From: CATQGW01 sp965262235 | GTDB lineage: Bacteria > Chloroflexota > Dehalococcoidia > Bin125 | Length of the DNA stretch: 64,000 bases | Assembly: GCA_965262235.1 (NCBI GenBank) | Contig: OZ253504.1 | Coordinates: forward strand, 992,001 to 1,056,000 | Reading direction: 5' to 3' | In this document: positions 1-7,745 of the stretch, piece by piece | Position numbering within the stretch: the first letter of the stretch is position 1 | Layout: every line of letters starts with the position of its first letter | Notes under the pieces: model-generated | Seen by the model: only the letters and a program-made list of their open reading frames with translations | What the model was told of the DNA's origin: nothing | Database searches by the model: none | Translations under genes and position numbers: made by a program

Positions 1-1167
1 GTTGAGGCCAAGAATGTTGGCCCGCTCGCGGTCGTCGAGTTCGCCCATCGCGCGCTCGATCGCGGCCGCGGAGTGCGGCCAGGAGCCCTCGTGGTGGGGG
101 TAGTCGTTGGCCCAGAGCAGGTTGTCGACGAGGTCGTGCTTGCGCGCCAGGTCGATGCCCGGCGCGTCCTCCTGGAAGGAGCCGAAGCAGTGCGCGCGGT
201 AGAAGTCCGACGGCATCATCTCGAGCTTGGGGAAGGTCCACATGTGGTGCTTGTTGTAGGCCTCGTCCATCGCGGTCAGGGCCCAGGGGATCCAGCCGAT
301 TCCGGCCTCGATCGTCCCGGCGTGGAGGCCGGGGAAGCGCTGGAAGACGCCCGAGGCGCACATGTTGATGACCGGTTCCATCGTCATCGCCAGCGAGTGG
401 AAGACGTAATTCGTCACCGCTCCGCCGTTGCCGCGCGCGCCGCGCGGGTCGCGGCCGGTCGAGACGTGGAACGTGATCGGCAGGCCGGTCTGTTCGACGG
501 CGGCCCAGAGCTCGTCGAACTCGGGCAGGTTGTAGTTGCGAGTGTCCTCGCCGGTCGGGCCCCAGACGGGCTTGGCGGGGAAGGAGAAGCCGCGGAAGCC
601 GCGGTCGGCGGAGCGGTAGATCTCGGCGACGGCGCCGGGGATGTCGCCGGTGGCGACACAGGCCAGCGGCGAGGAGCGGTGGTAAGTCGGCCCGAAGACC
701 TCCCAGGCCCAGTCGTTCCAGGCGCGGCACATGGCGTTGCTGAAGACCGGGTCGGGCGTGGCCCACATCGAGAGGCCCTTGTTGGGGAAGATGATCTCGC
801 AGTCAACGCCGTCGAGGTCCATGTCGCGGCCGCGCTCGGCGGGGTCGGCGTTGCCGTGCTTGTCGCGCACGAGGTCTTCGCCGGCCAGCTTGAGGTCGCG
901 GATCTTGGTCGGGCGGTGTCCTTCTGTGACCTGCCAGCGCACGCCGTCGTCATCGACTTCGATGCGCGGCAAGCGGTGGCGGTAGGCCGCGTCGACGCGC
1001 TTCTCCCAGAGGTCGATCGGTTCGTGGACGTGGCAGTCGGCCGAGACCATGAAGTACTTGGCGGGGTCGTCGGGGCGCGCGGTGCGCGGCCAACCGGCGG
1101 CGCCCGGTGTTTCGGTGCGGTGCGCGGGAATCTCGTAGTCGACGATCGGTCGTCTGGTCGTGACCAT
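1..1167 (-). CDS. Amidohydrolase family protein (COG2159-like), C-terminus cut by window edge
   Basis: I read this frame by hand on the reverse strand. It is open from an ATG at 1167 to the left edge, 389 codons, so the C-terminus is missing. An N-terminal metal-binding HxH motif is visible (VSADCHVHEPIDLW), with later stretches typical of amidohydrolase-2 TIM barrels (GTIEAGIGWIPW, WANDYPHHEGSWP). The family hydrolyses or decarboxylates varied substrates; the substrate here is unknown. The start has a good ribosome binding site (AAGGA about 10 nt upstream), and a TAGCCT -10-like box lies 53 nt upstream. It is a paralogue of the gene at 45251-46423, sharing domain order and the GIGW..W/F segment. 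The other long minus-strand frame here is a shadow. Confidence 0.88.
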   Translation of the reverse strand, partial: MVTTRRPIVDYEIPAHRTETPGAAGWPRTARPDDPAKYFMVSADCHVHEPIDLWEKRVDAAYRHRLPRIEVDDDGVRWQVTEGHRPTKIRDLKLAGEDLVRDKHGNADPAERGRDMDLDGVDCEIIFPNKGLSMWATPDPVFSNAMCRAWNDWAWEVFGPTYHRSSPLACVATGDIPGAVAEIYRSADRGFRGFSFPAKPVWGPTGEDTRNYNLPEFDELWAAVEQTGLPITFHVSTGRDPRGARGNGGAVTNYVFHSLAMTMEPVINMCASGVFQRFPGLHAGTIEAGIGWIPWALTAMDEAYNKHHMWTFPKLEMMPSDFYRAHCFGSFQEDAPGIDLARKHDLVDNLLWANDYPHHEGSWPHSAAAIERAMGELDDRERANILGLN

Positions 1168-1219
1168 CCGTGTGTCCTTCCGGGCCGCGCCCAGCTCGAC
1201 GGGGCGGCGAATGACACGC

Positions 1220-1225
1220 AGGCTA
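1220..1225 (-). promoter_or_regulatory. -10-like TAGCCT box of the amidohydrolase gene
   Basis: Reading TAGCCTGC on the minus strand, 53 nt upstream of the ATG at 1167. The same hexamer recurs upstream of at least five other starts in this window. No clear -35 was seen. Confidence 0.45.
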
Positions 1226-1240
1226 GCCGATGGGACCGAA

Positions 1241-1582
1241 TCAGCCGGACCGGGAGGCGAGGCGTGAATGGGGTCCGGGGCGGTCGAAGTCCAGGCTGGC
1301 CGTCTCGATCAGGTGCGACGCTGCATCGCCGGGCGGGTTGCTGGGCAGATCGCTGGGCAGATCGATGTCGATGTACTCGGGGTCGAGCCCCTCGGAGGGC
1401 CAGAAGCGCAACCGCACCCCCGACGCATCAGCCGGGGCCTCATGCTCGGTCACGGCCGCGCCGCGACCGGAGTGGAACCACTCGCCCTCGAGCCCCTCGG
1501 CGCCGATCAGCCACGAGCCGAACCAGGGCATCTGCAGCCCGAAGTCGGAGGTCGCCGCGTGCCAGCGGATCTGCAGCTTCAT
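1241..1582 (-). CDS. Hypothetical protein, 113 aa
   Basis: I do not recognise the family. The protein is acidic, with tryptophan-containing stretches (MPWFGSWLIGAEGLEGEWFH, RLRFWPSEGLDPEYIDIDLP), and no signal peptide or membrane segment. It lies 32 nt downstream of the enoyl-CoA hydratase on the same strand and ends 73 nt before the amidohydrolase start, so it is probably the second gene of the hydratase transcript. The ATG at 1582 is the only reasonable start. The composition looks like a folded beta-rich protein and not a shadow frame, but the function is unknown. Confidence 0.6.
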   Translation of the reverse strand: MKLQIRWHAATSDFGLQMPWFGSWLIGAEGLEGEWFHSGRGAAVTEHEAPADASGVRLRFWPSEGLDPEYIDIDLPSDLPSNPPGDAASHLIETASLDFDRPGPHSRLASRSG

Positions 1583-1593
1583 GTCCGCAACAG

Positions 1594-1620
1594 CCTACGT
1601 GGGCCTACGTTGGCCTACGT
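1594..1620. repeat. Three CCTACGT copies at 10-bp period
   Basis: CCTACGT begins at 1594, 1604 and 1614, spaced exactly 10 bp. The last copy contains the stop codon (TAG on the minus strand) of the enoyl-CoA hydratase gene. The first two lie in the gap before the 113-aa gene. This could be slippage or a short protein-binding direct repeat on one DNA face. Confidence 0.6.
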
Positions 1621-2484
1621 GCCGGTGAACCTGGGCCGGCGTTTCTCGGAGAACGCCTTGGGGCCCTCGATTGAGTCGTCGGTGCCGACCAGGTTTTGCT
1701 CGAGCGCCTGGCCGAACTGCGAGCCCACCAGTGGCTCCATGTAGTAGCCGCGGTAGAGCGCCTGCTTCATGTTGCGCACGGCCGTGGGGGCGAGGTGGAG
1801 CATCCGCCGGGCGTATTCGAGCGCGGTTTCCTGGAGCAGCTCGTGGGGCACGACGCGCTGCACCCAGCCGATCTCGTAGCAGCGCGTCGCGTCGTATTGA
1901 GTGTCGCCCCAGAGGGTCAGTTCAAGCGCGGAGCCGAGCCCGATCTGGCGCGTGAGCGGGGCCATCCAGCCGGCCCCGCCCATGTTCCAGCGCGCCTCGG
2001 CGATGCCGACCCTGGCCTCCTCGGACATGATCCGGATGTCGCACTGCATCGCGTACATGAAGCCGCCGGCGACGGCCCAGCCGTTGATCGCGGCGATCGT
2101 GGGCTTCCAGAGATTGAGCGACTCGGAGAGCGGCACCGCGTTCTTGCGTCGAGAGGCGCTCGGCGCAACGCCCGAGTCACGCCCGTCGCGCTCGGCCTCG
2201 CGGGTCTCGGCGGTGTTGATCAGGTCGGCCCCCGCGCAGAAGGCGCGGCCGGCGCCCGTGAGCACCGCGCAGCGCGCTCGCGGGTCGTCGCGGTATTGCA
2301 CAAACGCGTCGTAGAGGGCCTCCGGGAGGCCGTCGCCGATCGCGTTCAGGCGATGCGGGCGATTGAGCGTGATCAGGTAGATCCTGCCGTCCTCAAGGAT
2401 GTCGACCTTGACCACGGGCCCGAAGATCTCCTGCGGCGTGGCGCGGTTGTGCACCGCCGGGTCGTATGTCTCGTATTCGGGCAT
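1615..2484 (-). CDS. Enoyl-CoA hydratase/isomerase family protein
   Basis: 289 aa, slightly longer than the usual ~260 aa because of an N-terminal extension. Crotonase-fold signatures are present: the first oxyanion-hole segment GAGRAFCAGADL near residue 75, and AAINGWAVAGG followed by a CDIRI strand and the acidic IAEARWNMGG segment that carries the catalytic glutamate position. The family hydrates or isomerises acyl-CoA thioesters in beta-oxidation-like pathways; the substrate is not evident. It heads a short minus-strand transcript with the 113-aa gene. A TAGCCT box 28 nt upstream of the ATG at 2484 is a plausible promoter, divergent from the carboxylesterase gene. Confidence 0.92.
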   Translation of the reverse strand: MPEYETYDPAVHNRATPQEIFGPVVKVDILEDGRIYLITLNRPHRLNAIGDGLPEALYDAFVQYRDDPRARCAVLTGAGRAFCAGADLINTAETREAERDGRDSGVAPSASRRKNAVPLSESLNLWKPTIAAINGWAVAGGFMYAMQCDIRIMSEEARVGIAEARWNMGGAGWMAPLTRQIGLGSALELTLWGDTQYDATRCYEIGWVQRVVPHELLQETALEYARRMLHLAPTAVRNMKQALYRGYYMEPLVGSQFGQALEQNLVGTDDSIEGPKAFSEKRRPRFTGT

Positions 2485-2511
2485 GGCTGAGCGCCTCTCG
2501 CTGCGCCCGCA

Positions 2512-2517
2512 AGGCTA
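2512..2517 (-). promoter_or_regulatory. -10-like TAGCCT box of the enoyl-CoA hydratase gene
   Basis: Minus-strand TAGCCTTGC, 28 nt before the ATG at 2484. It is one of the recurring TAGNNT boxes of this window. Confidence 0.45.
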
Positions 2518-2629
2518 GCCCAGAATGGTCGATCCACTCGGGGGCTCGCTAGCATCGCGAGTGATTCGCAGTCATGCGCAGACCTGTCTGAGACTTAACG
2601 GAGACTTGACGGAGATTGGGGGGAACGCG

Positions 2630-4180
2630 ATGGCCATCACCGCTGATACGACGCTGGGGCAGCTTGCCGGGACCGAGGACGACGGCGCGATCGTCTTCCG
2701 CGGGGTGCCGTTCGCGAAGCCGCCCGTGGGACCGCGGCGCTGGCGTCAGCCGGAGCCGATGGATCCGTGGGTCGGGACCCGCGACGCCAGCGAATTCGGG
2801 GCGTCCGCGGTGCAGCGCGCGCTGCCCGGCGACGTGGGCGACCTGATTGGCATCCCCGCGCAGACGATCAGCGAGGACTGCCTCTACCTGAACATCTGGA
2901 CACCGGCGCTGGACGACGCGAAGCGCCCGGTGATGGTCTGGATCCACGGCGGCGGCAACGTAGTCGGCTCGGGCACGCAGCCGCGGATCGACGGGCGGCA
3001 GCTGGCGCTCAGCGGCGACGTGGTCGTGGTGACGCTGAACTATCGGATGGGCGCGTTCGGTTTCCTGCACGCGCCCGTGCTCGGGGCCTATGGCAACGAG
3101 GGGCTGCTCGACCAGATCGCGGCGCTGTTCTGGGTGCGCCAGGAGATCGGCTCGTTCGGCGGCAACCCGGCCGACGTGACCGTCTTCGGGCAATCGGCCG
3201 GCGGCTTCGACATCGCGCACCTGATGGCGATGCCCTCGGCGGCCGGCGCGTTCGACAAGGCGATCCCGATGAGCGGGTCGCTGATCCAGACGATCCGCAA
3301 GGAAGAGGCGCGCGCGGTGACCGAGCAGTTCTTGCTGCAGTTCCGCGCGGTCGATGATCCGGAGCGGCTGCGCGGCGTGTCGGCCGATGACCTGCTCGAC
3401 TATCAGGTCGAACTGACGGGCGGGGGGCTGGGCGGGGCGCGCTTCGGTCCCACGGCCGACGGCTATTCGCTCGGGCTCGACGCCGAGGTGCGGATCGGCG
3501 CCGGCATCCAGACGCGTGGCATTCCGCTGCTGATCGGCCACACGCGCGACGAGTTCGCGCTGTTCACGCTGACCAACGAGGCGTTCGAGCACTTCGACGA
3601 CGACGCGCTGCTCGTGGCGACCGCGCCGCAGTTCGGCGGGCGCAGCGCGGAAGGCATCGATCGTTACCGGGCGGCGCGCGACGCGCGCGCTGAGCCGACC
3701 GACGCGGCGAGCGTCTACACGGCGATCATGACCGACTCGATGTTCCGCATCCCGGCGATCAAGACGGCCGAGGCGCAGGGGCGGCACACGCCGGAGGTCT
3801 GGTCGTACCGCTTCGACTACCCGTCGCCGGCGTACGACGGCAAGCTGGGCGCCTGCCACTCGCTCGACATTCCGTTTATCTGGGGCACGTACGAAGCGGG
3901 CAACATGCGTCGCTTCTGCGGCGAGGGGCCGCAGGTCGCCGAGCTGAGCCGGACGATGATGAACACCTGGTTGGCGTTCGCCAAGACCGGCAACCCGAAC
4001 TGGGAGGGCCTCCCCGACTGGCCGACCTACAACGCCGACGAGCGGGCCGTGATGTCGCTGGGCCTGGAGCCGGCGATCGACTACGCCCCGGGTGAGCCTG
4101 AGCGCCTGTTCTGGGCTGATCTTGAGCAGGAACGGTCTACACTCGAACGCGCTCCAATTCCACTCTCACGCAGCGGCTGA
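2630..4180 (+). CDS. Carboxylesterase type B (alpha/beta hydrolase)
   Basis: 516 aa from the ATG at 2630, chosen because a purine-rich site precedes it and family homology begins at once (TLGQLAGTEDDGAIVFRGVP); the frame is open 35 codons further upstream. Family marks: SEDCLYLNIWTP, the oxyanion HGGG near residue 107, the nucleophile elbow GQSAGG with Ser189, and the catalytic-histidine region ACHSLDIPFIWG near the C-terminus. It hydrolyses carboxylic esters. There is no obvious signal peptide, so it is probably cytoplasmic. A TAGCAT box lies 75 nt upstream. The LLM gene follows after 16 nt, so the two may be cotranscribed. Confidence 0.93.
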   Translation: MAITADTTLGQLAGTEDDGAIVFRGVPFAKPPVGPRRWRQPEPMDPWVGTRDASEFGASAVQRALPGDVGDLIGIPAQTISEDCLYLNIWTPALDDAKRPVMVWIHGGGNVVGSGTQPRIDGRQLALSGDVVVVTLNYRMGAFGFLHAPVLGAYGNEGLLDQIAALFWVRQEIGSFGGNPADVTVFGQSAGGFDIAHLMAMPSAAGAFDKAIPMSGSLIQTIRKEEARAVTEQFLLQFRAVDDPERLRGVSADDLLDYQVELTGGGLGGARFGPTADGYSLGLDAEVRIGAGIQTRGIPLLIGHTRDEFALFTLTNEAFEHFDDDALLVATAPQFGGRSAEGIDRYRAARDARAEPTDAASVYTAIMTDSMFRIPAIKTAEAQGRHTPEVWSYRFDYPSPAYDGKLGACHSLDIPFIWGTYEAGNMRRFCGEGPQVAELSRTMMNTWLAFAKTGNPNWEGLPDWPTYNADERAVMSLGLEPAIDYAPGEPERLFWADLEQERSTLERAPIPLSRSG

Positions 4181-4196
4181 CGGAAGGCGACATCTG

Positions 4197-5279
4197 ATGA
4201 AAATCGAAACCGGCTTCGGCGGCGGTTGGCTCGGCGGGATCCCCGATCAGGTACGTGCGGCGGAGGCGCGCGGCTTCGACGCGATCGTCACGCCCGAGAC
4301 CAAGCACGATTCGGTTCTGCAGATGGCGATGGCGGCCGAGCACACCGAGCGCGTCGAAATCTGCTCCAGCGTCACGATCGCCTTCCCGCGCACGCCGATG
4401 ATCCTCGCGCAGTCGGCCTGGGACATGCAGCAACTCTCCGGCGGGCGGATCAACATCGGCCTGGGCAGCCAGGTCAAGGGCCACAACGTGCGCCGCTTCG
4501 GCGGCACCTGGACCCCGCCGGCCAAGCGCATGGAGGACTACATCGGGATGATGCGCGCCGCCTGGCACTCCTGGCAGACCGGCGAGCGCCCCGCGTACAT
4601 CAGTGACAACTACACATACACGCTGATGACGCCGATGTTCGACCCCGGCCCGATCGACTACCCGCACCCCAAGATCTCACTCGCCAACGTCGGCCCGCTG
4701 ATGGCTCGGGTCGCCGGGGCATGCGCGGACGGGCTGCGTCCGCACGGCTTCATGACGCACAGGTACATGATGGACACGGTGCTGCCGAACGTGAAGAAGG
4801 GCGCGGAGCGCGCCGGGCGGAGTATCGACGACATCGAGATCTCGGTCGGCGGCTTCACCGCCTTCGGCGAAACCGAGTCCGAGGTGGAGCAGGCGATCGA
4901 CGCGCTGCGGCGGCCGATCTCGTTCTACGGCTCAACGCGGACGTACCACCGCGTCTTCGAGGCGCACGGCTTCGATTCGCTGGGGATGCAACTGCACGAG
5001 CTGTCGCTGCGCGGCGAGTGGGACAAGATGGCCGAAGCGGTCAACTTCGAGGTGGCGGCGGAGATGGCCCACGCGAGCACCTGGGACGACCTGCCCAAGT
5101 ACGCGCGCGAGAATCTGAGCTACGCGGGCCGGTTCAGCCTCGGGGGCTACGTGCGCGCCTCCGAGCGCAGCAAGAAGGGTGACTTCGCCTACCCGGGCGA
5201 CGGTCGCAACGACACGCGGGCCCCCGGTGTCTCGGAAGAGCGGCTGAGCTGGCTGATGGACGAGCTGAAGACGCTCTAG
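4197..5279 (+). CDS. LLM-class F420-dependent oxidoreductase (TIGR03617-like)
   Basis: 360 aa starting MKIETGFGGGWLGG. The ATG at 4197 has a GGAAG site upstream; the open frame reaches back into the esterase gene but without homology. Luciferase-like TIM-barrel features: ARGFDAIVTPETKHD near the start, the GGRINIGLGSQVKGHN cofactor loop, and an insertion with the DNYTYTLMTPMF segment. I recall this pattern from the actinobacterial and SAR202 F420-dependent LLM enzymes, but the flavin or F420 choice is inferred. It probably acts as a monooxygenase or dehydrogenase on an organic substrate. It is placed 16 nt after the esterase and 54 nt before the mycothiol-isomerase-like gene. Confidence 0.9.
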   Translation: MKIETGFGGGWLGGIPDQVRAAEARGFDAIVTPETKHDSVLQMAMAAEHTERVEICSSVTIAFPRTPMILAQSAWDMQQLSGGRINIGLGSQVKGHNVRRFGGTWTPPAKRMEDYIGMMRAAWHSWQTGERPAYISDNYTYTLMTPMFDPGPIDYPHPKISLANVGPLMARVAGACADGLRPHGFMTHRYMMDTVLPNVKKGAERAGRSIDDIEISVGGFTAFGETESEVEQAIDALRRPISFYGSTRTYHRVFEAHGFDSLGMQLHELSLRGEWDKMAEAVNFEVAAEMAHASTWDDLPKYARENLSYAGRFSLGGYVRASERSKKGDFAYPGDGRNDTRAPGVSEERLSWLMDELKTL

Positions 5280-5333
5280 GCAGGGCAACCAGGCACAGCA
5301 ACTGGGCAGGGCAACAGGGGCGGAGCGGCTGCG

Positions 5334-6113
5334 ATGGCCGGGATGGACGACCTGCTCGACGATCTGGTCGCGGAGCAGCGTTATCTCGACGCGGCGCTCG
5401 CGGCGACGACCGAAGATGTCTGGGAGCGGCTGACCCCGTGCGAGGGCTGGTTGGTGCGCGACGTGATCGCGCACCTGGCGGAGGTCGACGACGGCGCGAC
5501 CGCCGTCGCCGCGGGCGCGCCGCAGTACGCGGGCAGCCGCGAGCGCTCGCCCGACGGCACGCGCTCGAGCGGTCAGGACCGGGCGCGCTACATGTCGCGG
5601 ATTCAGCTGGTCGACTGGTGGCGCGCGGCGCGCGGCCGTCTGGACGCGGCGCTGCGACCGGTTGACGCGAAGACGCGCCTGCCCTGGGCGGGCCCGCCGA
5701 TGAGCGCGCGCTCATTCGCAACAGCGCGGCTGATGGAGTGCTGGAGCCACGGGCTGGATGCGCTGGACGGCGCGGGCATCGCGCACGTCGACAGCGACCG
5801 CCTGCGCCACATCGCGCACCTCGGCTTCATCACGCGCGGGTTCGCGTATCAGACGCGCGGGCTTGAACCGAACACGGAGCCGCTGCGCGTGGAGCTGCGC
5901 CTGCCCTCGGGCGCGCCGTGGTCGCGCGGCCCCGATGACGCGCCGAACGTGGTGCGCGGCGAGGCCGGCGACTTCTGCCGCGTGGCGACGCAGCGGATCC
6001 ACTACCGCGACACGGGCCTCAGCTGGCAGGGCGCAGCCGCCGAGGAGTTCCTCCAGGTCGCCCAGACCTTCGCCGGCCCACCCGGCTCCGGCCGCCCGCA
6101 GCGCTCGGCCTAG
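5334..6113 (+). CDS. TIGR03084-like protein (mycothiol-dependent maleylpyruvate isomerase/DinB fold)
   Basis: 259 aa. The N-terminal domain has the pattern of the MDMPI/DinB family: TPCEGWLVRDVIAHLAEVDD near residues 35-55, with a metal-type histidine, then a long helix and the ARLMECWSHGLDALDGAG segment carrying a second histidine. The C-terminal ~80 residues form the small domain seen in TIGR03084 proteins. Related enzymes use mycothiol as thiol cofactor; whether this organism makes mycothiol cannot be told here. GGAG sits 8 nt before the ATG at 5334. It is followed by an inverted-repeat element that may end transcription. Confidence 0.82.
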   Translation: MAGMDDLLDDLVAEQRYLDAALAATTEDVWERLTPCEGWLVRDVIAHLAEVDDGATAVAAGAPQYAGSRERSPDGTRSSGQDRARYMSRIQLVDWWRAARGRLDAALRPVDAKTRLPWAGPPMSARSFATARLMECWSHGLDALDGAGIAHVDSDRLRHIAHLGFITRGFAYQTRGLEPNTEPLRVELRLPSGAPWSRGPDDAPNVVRGEAGDFCRVATQRIHYRDTGLSWQGAAAEEFLQVAQTFAGPPGSGRPQRSA

Positions 6114-6130
6114 CGCGGGCGCCAGGGAAG

Positions 6131-6300
6131 CTCTGAATAACTCTCCCCCCGCTATGCGGGGGGAGATGTCACGGAGTGACAGAGGGGGGCTCTCCCGCTC
6201 CGCAACGGGTCGGCCCCCCTCTGCCCCCTGCCTGCGCAGGGGCAGGCTTCGGCATCTCCCCCCGCTTCGCGGGGGGAGAGGGGATCCGACTTGTTCAGAG
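6131..6300. repeat. 170-bp terminal-inverted-repeat element (MITE/REP-like)
   Basis: The left end reads CTCTGAATAA; the right end, in reverse complement, reads CTCTGAACAA. Each arm continues into CTCTCCCCCCGC....GCGGGGGGAGATG, itself a hairpin with a 10-bp GC stem, so the element can fold into nested stem-loops. It has no coding capacity. A partial copy of the right arm lies at 23763-23810. It looks like a non-autonomous mobile repeat or an extragenic palindrome. Confidence 0.75.
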
Positions 6301-6473
6301 GATTCTTAGCGGGAGACCGAGCGGCTCTCGTGACGGCATGGCGGCGCACGCATCACGCGTGGGTGTGGTCAAACGACGGAGATTCAAGCGTGCGGGTTGC
6401 CGCTCGTGGTCTCGATGGAGGTTCGACGCCGGCCCACGCCGCTCGCTGGACTGCCGCGAACCGCGCTCGCGAG

Positions 6474-6479
6474 TAGCCT
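6474..6479 (+). promoter_or_regulatory. -10-like TAGCCT box immediately before a start codon
   Basis: GAGTAGCCTGC ends only 6 nt before the GTG at 6486. If this is the -10 element, transcription would begin at or next to the start codon, giving a leaderless mRNA. No Shine-Dalgarno is visible, which agrees. Confidence 0.5.
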
Positions 6480-6485
6480 GCGCGC

Positions 6486-7745
6486 GTGCTCTCACACCTG
6501 CGCGTCCTCGATCTCTGCGACGAACGCGGCGTGCTCGCCGGCCAGATGCTGGCGGACCTGGGTGCGGACGTGATCCAGATCGAGCCGCCGGGCGGCTCGC
6601 AAGCACGCGGAATCGCGCCGTTCTTCGGCGACGAGGCCAGCGAGCGCGAGCGCTCGATCTTCTGGTCGGCGTACACGCGCAACAAACGCAGCGTGACGTG
6701 CGACCTGCGCACGCCAGCGGGGCGCGAGCTGCTTCGGCGCCTGATCGCGACGGCCGACATCCTCTTCGAGTCGGGCGACCCCGGCGAGCTGACGGCGCTG
6801 GGACTGGGCTACGAGCAGCTCAGGGACGAGCATCCCAAGCTGATCTACGCATCGATCACGGCCTTCGGGCAGACCGGGCCGAAGTCGGGCTACCAGGCGA
6901 CCGACCTGGTGATCTGGGCGGCGGGCACGCCGCTGCTGATGACCGGCGACGACGACCGCACGCCGGTGCGGGTCTCCGTCCCGCAGTCGTGGTCACACGC
7001 CGCCGGCGACGCGGCGGGCGGCGCGATGCTGGCGCTGCACGCGCGGCACGGCACGGGGCGAGGACAGCATGTCGACGTGTCGGCGCAGGTCTCCGTCGCG
7101 CAGGCGACGCTCGGTCAAGTGCTCGCGCATCAGCTCGGCGCGGTGGAGCCGGAGCGCTACGCCGGCGGCGTCAAGGTGCGCGGGACCGGCTATCGCGGCC
7201 TCGCAGCGGCGACCGACGGCTGGATCGTCGTCATGCTCGCGCCCGGCCCGGCCGTCGGCCACTTCGTCAATCACGCCGTTGAGTGGTTGATCGACGAGGG
7301 TCTGCTCGAACCCGAGCTGGCCGAGGAGAACTTCGTCACGTACCCCGAGCGCATGATGGCGGGCGACGCCGACCCCGAACTGCTGCCACGCATTCAGCAG
7401 TTGCTGCAGGAGCACTTGGGGACGAAGACGAAACGCGAAATGCTGGACATCGGGATCAAATTCGACCTGCTGCTGGTGCCGGTGCTGGACATCCCGGACC
7501 TCGGGGCCAGCCGCCAGCTCGCGGCTCGCGACTTCTGGCACGACTTCGAACTCAGCGACGCCAGCGGCGCATCGCGCAGCGTTCGCTTCCCGCGCGCCCC
7601 GCTGCAGATCACGATCGATGGCTCGTCGCGGCGCTGGGACGACCGGCCGCCACCCCGGCTCGGACAGCACAACGACGAAGTCTGGGGCGAGCTTGGCCTG
7701 AGCGCCACCGAGATCGCGGGTCTACGCGACGAGGCAGTGATCTGA
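6486..7745 (+). CDS. CaiB/BaiF class III CoA-transferase-like protein, non-catalytic subunit
   Basis: 419 aa from a GTG. CaiB fold marks: RVLDLCDERGVLAGQMLADLG, ADVIQIEPPGG, then the TAFGQTGPKSGY region and the GTGRGQHVDVS helix. When the TGRGQ segment is aligned with formyl-CoA transferase, the position of the catalytic aspartate (FRC Asp169) is Trp169 here, in SVPQSWSHAAGD. It is therefore likely an inactive partner of the next gene, whose ATG overlaps this stop codon (TGATG). Family role: CoA transfer between acyl-CoA and a carboxylate. No ribosome binding site is seen; it may be leaderless. The donor and acceptor are unknown. Confidence 0.88.
   Translation: MLSHLRVLDLCDERGVLAGQMLADLGADVIQIEPPGGSQARGIAPFFGDEASERERSIFWSAYTRNKRSVTCDLRTPAGRELLRRLIATADILFESGDPGELTALGLGYEQLRDEHPKLIYASITAFGQTGPKSGYQATDLVIWAAGTPLLMTGDDDRTPVRVSVPQSWSHAAGDAAGGAMLALHARHGTGRGQHVDVSAQVSVAQATLGQVLAHQLGAVEPERYAGGVKVRGTGYRGLAAATDGWIVVMLAPGPAVGHFVNHAVEWLIDEGLLEPELAEENFVTYPERMMAGDADPELLPRIQQLLQEHLGTKTKREMLDIGIKFDLLLVPVLDIPDLGASRQLAARDFWHDFELSDASGASRSVRFPRAPLQITIDGSSRRWDDRPPPRLGQHNDEVWGELGLSATEIAGLRDEAVI

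Larger units (their letters stand above)
6114..6485. other. 372-nt intergenic region with an inverted-repeat element
   Basis: No gene is supported here. The first half is the repeat element at 6131-6300. The rest (6301-6470) is non-repetitive; ORFs in it lack family resemblance. It ends in the TAGCCT box just before the CaiB gene. Confidence 0.7.

Noticed and set aside
414..1217. 267-codon minus-strand ORF
   Set aside because: It is out of frame with the real amidohydrolase start at 1167 and is Ser/Thr/Arg/Pro-rich shadow sequence.
73..1674. 533-codon plus-strand ORF at the left edge
   Set aside because: It is antisense to the amidohydrolase, which reads with clear family motifs in the minus frame; the plus product is Val/Arg/Gly-rich without motifs.
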